Below are positions 1 to 5,063 of a stretch of DNA of 6,917 bases, piece by piece. The notes under the pieces were generated by a model that was given only the letters and a program-made list of their open reading frames with translations, was not told where the DNA came from and made no database searches. Every line of letters starts with the position of its first letter. Within the stretch, counting starts at the first letter, position 1. The stretch is taken from positions 1 to 6,917 of the forward strand of contig CAMEUC010000075.1 in NCBI GenBank assembly GCA_945937855.1, read 5' to 3'. A program made the translations under genes and the position numbers. Source of the DNA: an uncultured Clostridium sp. GTDB taxonomy: Bacteria > Bacillota > Clostridia > TANB77 > CAG-508.

Positions 1-55
1 TAAAAAAATCATACAAAAGGTAGGCTGAGAAGCAGTGACACACAAATTACAATTT
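1..55 (+). repeat. Left copy of a 55-bp terminal inverted repeat
   Basis: This stretch matches the reverse complement of 6826-6880 at 52 of 55 positions. The three differences (positions 33, 39 and 41) are all C here and T in the other copy. Identity stops after position 55. The left limit is unknown because the window starts inside the repeat. It contains the distinctive stretch GGTAGGCTGAGAAG, unlike the surrounding AT-rich DNA. The two copies are most simply the same end of a dispersed mobile or repetitive element lying on both sides of this segment in opposite orientation. The element family is not recognised. Confidence 0.85.
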
Positions 56-99
56 TTCTAATAATATTATTGACGAATTTTTTGTTTTTATGTTGGTAA

Positions 100-1473
100 T
101 TATTGTGTCAAAACTCCATTTGGGGTATCTATAATTACAAGAATATTTTCTTCTTTTCCAGTTTCAGCATTTATATAAACTAAAAAATCTGTATCATTTA
201 CTTTTCCTTTAAATTCATAACAAAAAATTTCTGTTCTCCATTCCGTTGGAATTATTGCAAGTCCTGAACTTGTTATCTCTAAATTTTTATTTAAACTTTT
301 TCTAGCTTGTTCTTCGGAAATTTTAGTTACCGGAATATTTCTTTCTTCATGATTATTTAAATATCCACTTGTTTCCATACCTAGTATTTCACCATTATCT
401 AATGCAATTTTTAATTTAATTAAATCTGGATATACTACTACTCCATCTTGCTCATATGCATAATTTATTGTAACTACTCCTCCTTGCTTTAAATAGTATG
501 TTGGTCTCATATTTTCAATACCTCTAGAAGTTAAAAAATCTTGTCCTATTTTATTTGCCTCTTCGTGTGATATTTTTTCTTCTGTAACATTTCTATTATA
601 ATTCATTAAAACAACATGTCCACCTTTTTTTGAAATTGCTATATTCATTGGATTATTGTTATCTCCATCTTTTATTTTTATTGCAAACTCATATACTACA
701 ATTTTTCCATTTTCAACTAACCCATTGGAAGTAATTTCTTCTATATTTTCTTCTAAAGCAAATTTTTTAGCAATATCTTTCGCTTGTTCTTCTGTTATTT
801 CTTCACCTACCAAACCTTTCTTCTCAGCACTTTCTATATGTTCAGAATATGCCCCATCATAAATTAAACCTTCATATTCACCAAAATTTTCATCTAAATT
901 ACTAAAACTTGCACTTGATAAATTATCTACTTGTTGAGCAAAAGCAACATTGGCATCTTTTGTTAGCTCTTTCCAACTTATATTTCCACTTCCCATATCA
1001 TTTGCAAGTTGAGTTAATGTTTCTTGTAAATTTTTACAATATTCATATAATTCCTGTAGATTACTTAACTCTTCATCAGTTATATTTTCATTATTAATAC
1101 ATTTTGTAGCCAATGAATAGCTGTATTCACTTACTTGATTCAAAAATTTTGCTGTATTACTAAGTTCGTTGCTAGAAACCGGCAATTGTGCCAAATAAAC
1201 TTGCGCCAAATTAGCCTCTCTCCAAACATGCATTAATGTCTCTGCTCCATGTTCAGCAGAATTTGATATAGTAGATTTAGCTAAATAATTTTTTACATCA
1301 TCTATATAATCAACTAATTCATAAAATGCTAAATTATACTGATTTTCTGTTGCAATAGTATAGCTTGTTTTTTGTCTATACAAAAATACGCCTAAAATAA
1401 TAATTGCTATTATTAATATAATTAAAATTCCATAAATATAATTTTTCTTTAGATTATTTAAAAAATTTTTCAT
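100..1473 (-). CDS. ypeB: Germination protein YpeB, membrane-anchored partner of SleB
   Basis: This 457-aa protein is close to the usual YpeB length of about 450. One N-terminal hydrophobic segment (about residues 11-32) follows a short lysine-rich leader and fits a signal anchor. A helical, polar region covers about 40-220. The C-terminal half contains PepSY-like repeats with the recurring pattern 'I(T/S)xEEAxxI', at about 227, 300 and 385. In Bacillus, YpeB sits in the inner forespore/spore membrane and is needed for SleB to accumulate and be kept in check until germination; that role is family knowledge. The start is the ATG preceded by AAGGAAG at 1479-1485. The gene lies 19 bp after the sleB stop on the same strand, the conserved sleB-ypeB arrangement that supports both calls. 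No stop or frameshift interrupts it, and no convincing terminator follows it before the repeat at 1-55. Confidence 0.9.
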   Translation of the reverse strand: MKNFLNNLKKNYIYGILIILIIAIIILGVFLYRQKTSYTIATENQYNLAFYELVDYIDDVKNYLAKSTISNSAEHGAETLMHVWREANLAQVYLAQLPVSSNELSNTAKFLNQVSEYSYSLATKCINNENITDEELSNLQELYEYCKNLQETLTQLANDMGSGNISWKELTKDANVAFAQQVDNLSSASFSNLDENFGEYEGLIYDGAYSEHIESAEKKGLVGEEITEEQAKDIAKKFALEENIEEITSNGLVENGKIVVYEFAIKIKDGDNNNPMNIAISKKGGHVVLMNYNRNVTEEKISHEEANKIGQDFLTSRGIENMRPTYYLKQGGVVTINYAYEQDGVVVYPDLIKLKIALDNGEILGMETSGYLNNHEERNIPVTKISEEQARKSLNKNLEITSSGLAIIPTEWRTEIFCYEFKGKVNDTDFLVYINAETGKEENILVIIDTPNGVLTQ

Positions 1474-1492
1474 AAAATCTTCCTTTCATATA

Positions 1493-1964
1493 TTATTTAC
1501 AAAAATGATGTTTTCCTATAGTTTTTACAATTGTCTTAGACCATATCCAAGAATTTGTTGCAGTATTAGGGTTGAAATAATATACACATCCGGTTAGTTG
1601 GATCCCATCCATTTAATGCATCTTGAGCAGCCTTATATACTGTAGAATTTTCATCTATTGGTTGGTTAATTTGTCCATCAGAAACAGCTGTAAAGGCTCC
1701 TGGCTCATATATTACACCTGCAATAGTATTTGGGAATTCTGAGCTTTTTACTCTATTTAAAATTACTGCCCCAACAGCAACTTGTCCCTCATAGCTTTCT
1801 CCTCTTGCTTCCCCATTTATTGCTCTTGCCATTAGTTGTAAATCAGAAGTATTGCCAGAATTTGAACTTGCTAAACTTATATCTTTAAATTGTTTATTTT
1901 TTGAACACACTAAAATAAAAAATATAAATAAAAAAATTAATAATATTTTTAAACTTTTTTTCAT
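1493..1964 (-). CDS. sleB: Spore cortex-lytic enzyme SleB-type hydrolase, interrupted by a +1 frameshift
   Basis: This is a cell wall hydrolase of the SleB/CwlJ family (Hydrolase_2), expected to cut spore cortex peptidoglycan as a lytic transglycosylase during germination. The zero-frame product is 132 aa and stops at 1566-1568. Residues 5-20 form a hydrophobic signal or anchor. The catalytic motif ARAINGEARGE is present, with Glu52 the likely catalytic residue. After GWDPT the frame breaks: AAC CGG ATG is read instead of AAC GGA TGT. Removing one C at about 1592 gives GWDPTNGCVYYFNP and runs to the family C-terminus GKHHFCK, ending at TAA 1493-1495 (156 aa). The N-terminal peptidoglycan-binding domain of classical SleB is absent, so domain content is CwlJ-like, but the secretion signal and the adjacent ypeB favour SleB. 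No clear Shine-Dalgarno precedes the ATG. It may be a pseudogene, a base-calling error or a recoded gene. Confidence 0.85.
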
Positions 1965-2017
1965 AATAATTTTATTTTATCTATTTTTTTATAAATTATA
2001 CATTTTTTGAAATTTTA

Positions 2018-2026
2018 TGGTATAAT
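2018..2026 (+). promoter_or_regulatory. Candidate extended -10 promoter for the glucosyltransferase gene
   Basis: A perfect TATAAT (2021-2026) is preceded by TG plus one base (2018-2019), the extended -10 form used when the -35 is poor. No good -35 hexamer lies 17 bp upstream. Transcription would begin near 2033, giving a leader of about 210 nt that contains the palindrome at 2057-2197. It overlaps the oppositely directed candidate promoter of sleB. This is motif evidence only. Confidence 0.45.
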
Positions 2027-2050
2027 GTTTTTAAATTAGTTTAACTATAA
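2021..2050 (-). promoter_or_regulatory. Candidate sporulation (sigma-G/F-like) promoter for sleB-ypeB
   Basis: On the minus strand, CATTATA (2021-2027) fits the sigma-G/F -10 pattern CATnnTA. TTATA (2046-2050) lies 18 bp upstream and matches four of five positions of the GnATA-type -35. In Bacillus, sleB-ypeB is transcribed by sigma-G, so the match is biologically sensible, but in AT-rich DNA such matches are cheap. The start would lie about 50 nt before the sleB ATG. Confidence 0.3.
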
Positions 2051-2056
2051 CAATCC

Positions 2057-2197
2057 GCCAAATCTCGTCAGGGTTATATATTTTATTTTTATCACTGCCC
2101 CATCCTAGAAAATGTAATTCACTTCGTTCAAACATTTTCTAAGGCGGTCGCCCCGGAATCGCTCTAAAAATAAACTATATAAGCCCTTGCATTTGGC
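2057..2197. repeat. 141-bp imperfect palindrome in the leader of the glucosyltransferase gene
   Basis: The ends GCCAAAT (2057-2063) and ATTTGGC (2191-2197) are exact inverses. Inside them, AGGG (2070-2073) pairs with CCCT (2184-2187). A long AT-rich stem then pairs 2074-2091 with 2165-2182, with one mismatch. An apical stem pairs AGAAAATGT (2107-2115) with ACATTTTCT (2132-2140) around a 16-nt loop. ACTGCC (2094-2099) can also pair with GGCGGT (2143-2148). The central part is richer in GC than the surroundings. It could be a MITE-like dispersed repeat or a structured RNA leader. No target-site duplication was seen, it has no coding capacity, and no known riboswitch core was recognised. A T6 run follows at 2208-2213. 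Confidence 0.75.
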
Positions 2198-2245
2198 TAC
2201 TCTATGCTTTTTTAAGTATATTTAAATAGGTGAGGAGGATTGCCT

Positions 2246-3386
2246 ATGAAAAAAATTATAATTTTTTATGGTTCTTATGGTGGTGGGCATTTATCTGCTG
2301 CCAGAAGTATTAAAGAATATATAGAAAAAAATTATACTGATACTGAAATTTTAATGGTTGATTGTATGGAATATATCAGTAAAACAATTAACAAAGTAAC
2401 TACTAAAGCATATTCAAATATAGCAAAAAATGCTAAATGGGCTTGGGGTAAAATATATTATAGCTCAGGTAAAGGTCCTCTACTTTTAATTAGTAGTAAT
2501 GCACAAAAATTATTAGCATTAAAATTAAATAAACTTCTACAAGAATCTGAGCCAGATTTAATAATATCTACACATCCATTTAGTAGTCAAATGTGTGCAT
2601 ATTTAAAAAATAAATACAAAATTACAAGTAAAATTGCAACCATACTCACAGATTATGCACCACATATTCAATGGCTTATGTACCCAGAACAAGTAAATTA
2701 TTTTTTTGTTGCACATGATAAAATGAAATTAGAATTAATCAAACTTGGTATTTCGGAAAGTAAAGTTTTTGCAACAGGTATTCCTTTATCAAATAGATTT
2801 TTAGCTCATTATGATAAAGAAAAAATATTATCTGAATTTAATTTATCTACAAATAAAAAAACAATTTTATTTTTTGCTGGTGGTGAATATGGTTTTGGAA
2901 AAGATAAAACTCTAAATATTTTAAGAACTTTAATTACATCCTTTTCTAGTTTTCAAGTAATCGCAATTGCTGGTAAAAATAAAAAAATTCAAAATAATTT
3001 TGAAGAATTAGTAAAAGAAAATAATGCTTCTGATTTAGTAAAAATATTACCTTTTACAAACAAAGTGCCAGAACTTATGAGTGTTTCAGATTTAGTAATT
3101 ACCAAACCTCGGCGGCCTTACAACAACTGAAAGCTTAGCCTCTGGGTTGCCGATAATTGTAATTAACCCTATTCCCGGACAAGAAACTGAAAATGCAGAA
3201 TTTTTAGAAAAAAATAATGTGGGTATTTGGATTAAGAAAAATGATAATGTTGAGGAAAAATTATATAATATTTTTAATGATCCTGATACACTGCAAAAAA
3301 TGAAAATAAATGCAAGACTTTTAGCTAAGAGAAATTCCACTGCAGATATATGTCAAATTTTATTGGGCAAAAGATTTGACAATTAA
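2246..3386 (+). CDS. ugtP: Processive diacylglycerol glucosyltransferase (UgtP/MGDG synthase type), interrupted by a +1 frameshift
   Basis: This is a GT28-family glycosyltransferase that transfers hexose from a UDP-sugar to diacylglycerol at the inner face of the membrane. The products are glycolipids, which in Bacillus also anchor lipoteichoic acid. The N-terminal acceptor domain (MGDG_synth) shows the glycine loop GSYGGGHLSAA (residues 9-19), STHPF and TDYAPH. The linker has GIPLSNRF, and the C-terminal donor domain begins near ILFFAGGEYGFG. The zero frame ends at TGA 3128-3130, just after the UDP-binding motif is broken: ACC AAA CCT CGG CGG. Dropping the C at 3110 gives TKPGGLTTTESLASGLP and an open frame to 3386, 379 aa in total against 382 for B. 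subtilis UgtP. The start is ATG 2246, seven bases after GGAGG (2234-2238); the in-frame TTG at 2240 is too close to that site. Substrate and sugar specificity cannot be read from sequence. Confidence 0.88.
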
Positions 3387-3477
3387 ACAAATATGAGTTA
3401 GAATAATAATGACGTCAAAACATTAGGTTTACAATATGTCAACCTCCTTCCTGCCACTTTAGCAAGTCGGATATATA

Positions 3478-3506
3478 AATATATAATATTTATATTTGTT
3501 TGCCAA
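3478..3506 (-). promoter_or_regulatory. Candidate minus-strand promoter facing the 3' end of the glucosyltransferase gene
   Basis: On the minus strand, TTGGCA (3501-3506) and TATATT (3478-3483) are 17 bp apart, each one base from the sigma-A consensus. A transcript starting near 3471 would carry a perfect AAGGAGGT (3441-3448) and run antisense into ugtP. No open frame of useful length follows. The surroundings are very AT-rich, so this may be chance. Confidence 0.3.
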
Positions 3507-3528
3507 TATGTAAAATTTCTCATATATA
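3500..3528 (+). promoter_or_regulatory. Candidate promoter for the 52-aa small protein
   Basis: TTGCCA (3500-3505) and TATATA (3523-3528) are separated by 17 bp. Transcription would start near 3535, inside the left arm of the following hairpin, so transcripts from this promoter would lack the full terminator stem and reach the small gene. This is motif evidence only, in AT-rich DNA. Confidence 0.35.
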
Positions 3529-3564
3529 AAAAAATACCTCATATAATAATTAGAGGTATTTTTT
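3529..3564 (+). terminator. Intrinsic terminator after the glucosyltransferase gene, holding the next gene's ribosome binding site
   Basis: A perfect 12-bp stem pairs AAAAAATACCTC (3529-3540) with GAGGTATTTTTT (3553-3564) around a 12-nt loop. The right arm ends in T6, so it has terminator form for plus-strand transcripts from ugtP, and by symmetry for minus-strand ones. Only six stem pairs are not A-T runs, so strength is moderate. GAGG in the right arm is also the ribosome binding site of the ATG at 3565, so the folded stem would hide it. Confidence 0.6.
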
Positions 3565-3723
3565 ATGTGTATTTCCGATTTTTCAAATTGTGAATTAGTA
3601 ACTCTTGCAACTAGTTTAGCAATAGCAATGTCAAATCAATTGTCAAATGAAGATATTGCTGTTTTATCTGCTTTTTTTACAGCTTTAGGCGATAATTTAG
3701 CCATTCTTTCGCTTGAAAATTAA
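3565..3723 (+). CDS. Small hypothetical protein, DUF6774-like
   Basis: This is a 52-aa protein starting MCISDFSNCELVTLA and ending LGDNLAILSLEN. It is one amphipathic, helix-forming unit: 'CELVTLATSLAIAMS', then 'NEDIAVLSAFFTALGDNLAIL'. The CELVT start and the spacing to the LGD motif resemble the short proteins grouped as DUF6774 in Clostridia, for which I know no function; this is recalled similarity, not a search result. It has no convincing membrane segment or signal. GAGG at 3553-3556 lies eight bases before the ATG. It is bracketed by hairpins on both sides, so it is probably a stand-alone transcript. Codon use is AT-rich like the native genes. It is convergent with the 89-aa gene. Confidence 0.65.
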   Translation: MCISDFSNCELVTLATSLAIAMSNQLSNEDIAVLSAFFTALGDNLAILSLEN

Positions 3724-3726
3724 TAT

Positions 3727-3757
3727 AAAAAAGCAGCCCCAACGGAGCTGCTTTTTT
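3727..3757 (-). terminator. Intrinsic terminator between convergent genes
   Basis: A6 plus GCAGC (3727-3737) pairs with GCTGC plus T6 (3747-3757). Read on the minus strand, the stem extends as GCAGCTCC/GGGGCTGC with one G-U pair and a 3-nt loop, followed by U6. On the plus strand the same extension has a C-A mismatch. It therefore fits best as the terminator of the minus-strand 89-aa gene, whose stop is one base away, while still able to stop plus-strand transcripts of the small gene. Confidence 0.85.
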
Positions 3758-3758
3758 G

Positions 3759-4028
3759 CTACCCATTCTGTAAAAATCTCATGAAATCCATTGATTGTTT
3801 CTCAGATTCAAAGATCATAGTAAAAAATACAGTATTGGGTTTCAATTTTTCATTGGGTTCCTCGGGAATTAATCTTCCGCCTGCCTTCTCTCCTTTATCA
3901 ATAAAGTCGAGAGGGCAATTAATCCAGTAAGAAACATCAACATCGGCCAGTGCTTCTACCTTTACTTCTACGATGGGTAACAGTGTTCGTTTCCGAACTT
4001 CCATTCTTAATGGTACGGACATGAACAT
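3759..4028 (-). CDS. Hypothetical 89-aa protein of higher GC, probably acquired
   Basis: I do not recognise this family. The product begins MFMSVPLRMEVRKRT and ends MDFMRFLQNG. It has no transmembrane segment, signal or cysteine cluster (one Cys, in the NCPLDF stretch) and looks like a small cytosolic alpha/beta protein. The start is the ATG eight bases after AGAGG; an in-frame TTG at 4049 would place the start before that site. A consensus-like promoter stands just upstream and a strong terminator just downstream, so it is a complete self-contained unit inserted after recR. Its base composition is visibly higher in GC than its neighbours, and it uses codons rare here (CTG, CGG, TCC, CCC), including one CGG at codon 12. 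That suggests horizontal acquisition. Functional assignment would need a profile search. Confidence 0.7.
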   Translation of the reverse strand: MFMSVPLRMEVRKRTLLPIVEVKVEALADVDVSYWINCPLDFIDKGEKAGGRLIPEEPNEKLKPNTVFFTMIFESEKQSMDFMRFLQNG

Positions 4029-4065
4029 AATAAAAACCTCTTTTCTCAAGTAGTTTTACATAATA

Positions 4066-4094
4066 ATTATACACCTTTTTCAAAAGTTTTGCAA
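4066..4094 (-). promoter_or_regulatory. Sigma-A promoter for the 89-aa gene
   Basis: On the minus strand, TTGCAA (4089-4094), a 17-bp spacer and a perfect TATAAT (4066-4071) give a strong vegetative promoter. Transcription would start near 4059, about 30 nt before the ATG at 4028. The -35 begins three bases after the recR stop. No terminator separates recR from this gene, so read-through from the dnaX operon is also possible. Confidence 0.7.
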
Positions 4095-4097
4095 TGC

Positions 4098-4697
4098 TTA
4101 AAGTTCCCTTCTTCCCTCCAATGCCTGGCTTAAAGTTACCTCATCAGTATACTCTAGGTCTCCACCAACAGGTATTCCTTGTGCAATTCTTGTTACTTTT
4201 ATACCTAAAGGTTTTATTATTTTAGATAAGTAAATTGCAGTTGCTTCTCCTTCTACTCTTGGATTCGTTGCAAGAATTATTTCTTTTACATTATTATCCG
4301 AAAGTCTTGCAAGTAGCTCTTTTATTTTTATATCATCTGGACCTATTCCGTTCATTGGAGATATTGATCCATGTAAAACATGATAAACTCCTTTAAATTC
4401 GTGTGTTCTCTCCATTGCAATTACATCTCTTACATCTTCAACTACGCAAATAACACTTGCATCTCTTTTAGGACTACTACAAATTGGGCATGGGTCTGTG
4501 TCCGAAATATTATAACATTTTGAACAATATTTTAGATTTTTCTTTGCCTCAACTATAGAATCTATAAATTCTTGTGTGCGTTCTTGGTCTAAGTCTAACA
4601 TATGAAATGCTAGTCTTATTGCTGTTTTATGCCCTATACTTGGTAGTTTTTCAAAGTTTTCTATTAATTTTTCTATTGATGGTGAATAATATGACAT
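4098..4697 (-). CDS. recR: Recombination mediator protein RecR
   Basis: This 199-aa protein has standard RecR length. With RecF and RecO it loads RecA onto SSB-coated single-stranded DNA at gaps. An N-terminal helix-hairpin-helix includes LPSIGHKTAIRLAFH (about 18-32). A four-cysteine zinc finger uses Cys58, 61, 70 and 73. A Toprim domain starts at ICVVEDVRD (83-91) and includes the conserved HGSISPMNGIGPDD and ATNPRVEGEATA stretches. The C-terminus carries the Walker-B-like IAQGIPVGGDLEYTDE segment. Its AGGGG site (4705-4709) overlaps the ebfC stop codon and lies seven A residues before the ATG, so translation is probably coupled. It is the last gene of the ffs-dnaX-ebfC-recR cluster. All residues expected for the family appear intact. 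Confidence 0.97.
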   Translation of the reverse strand: MSYYSPSIEKLIENFEKLPSIGHKTAIRLAFHMLDLDQERTQEFIDSIVEAKKNLKYCSKCYNISDTDPCPICSSPKRDASVICVVEDVRDVIAMERTHEFKGVYHVLHGSISPMNGIGPDDIKIKELLARLSDNNVKEIILATNPRVEGEATAIYLSKIIKPLGIKVTRIAQGIPVGGDLEYTDEVTLSQALEGRREL

Positions 4698-4707
4698 TTT
4701 TTTTCCC

Positions 4708-5052
4708 CTACATTAGACCTGGTATGTTATATTTTCCAAGTGAAGCTGCTTGTGCTTCGTCTACTTTTCTTAGAGCTTCATTTACAGATGTCATTATTAA
4801 ATCTTCTAGCATTTCAACATCATCTGGGTCTACAACATCTTTTTGTATTTTTATTTCTTTGATTTGTTTTGTTCCTAAAACTTTAACTGTTATTGCTCCC
4901 CCTCCAGCTGTTGCTTCAAATTCTTTTGCTTGTAGTTCTCCTTGTGATTTTTCCATATCTGCTTGCATTTTTTTTGCTTCCTTCATTAATTGGTTGATGT
5001 TCATTCCACCAAATCCTCCCATTCCTCCTGGGAATCCTCCTCTTTTAGACAT
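4708..5052 (-). CDS. ebfC: YbaB/EbfC family nucleoid-associated DNA-binding protein
   Basis: This 114-aa protein fits the family length of about 100-115. EbfC/YbaB dimers bind DNA and coat the nucleoid; the exact role is poorly defined even in well-studied bacteria. The N-terminus is the typical glycine/methionine-rich stretch (FPGGMGGFGGMNINQLM), followed by a long helix with KKMQADMEKSQGELQAKEFEATAGGGAITV, the family signature. The C-terminal helices end in AALGKYNIPGLM-like residues (AASLGKYNIPGLM). AGGAGG (5060-5065) lies seven bases before the ATG and overlaps the dnaX stop at 5064-5066, so the two genes are coupled. The conserved position between dnaX and recR strengthens the call. Confidence 0.95.
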   Translation of the reverse strand: MSKRGGFPGGMGGFGGMNINQLMKEAKKMQADMEKSQGELQAKEFEATAGGGAITVKVLGTKQIKEIKIQKDVVDPDDVEMLEDLIMTSVNEALRKVDEAQAASLGKYNIPGLM

Positions 5053-5063
5053 ATAAAATCCTC

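Noticed and set aside
2057..2197. Integron attC site or CRISPR repeat
   Set aside because: The palindrome has no GTTRRRY/RYYYAAC core pair and no direct repeats with spacers occur anywhere in the window.
2240..2245. TTG at 2240 as start of the glucosyltransferase gene
   Set aside because: It is one base from the GGAGG site, whereas ATG 2246 has ideal seven-base spacing and gives the family-typical N-terminus MKKIIIFYGSYGGGH.
3092..3340. 82-codon minus-strand frame opposite the end of ugtP
   Set aside because: The plus strand here encodes conserved glycosyltransferase residues; the minus frame has no recognisable features or ribosome binding site.
4029..4049. TTG at 4049 as start of the 89-aa gene
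   Set aside because: It would lie upstream of the AGAGG site; ATG 4028 is eight bases after it.
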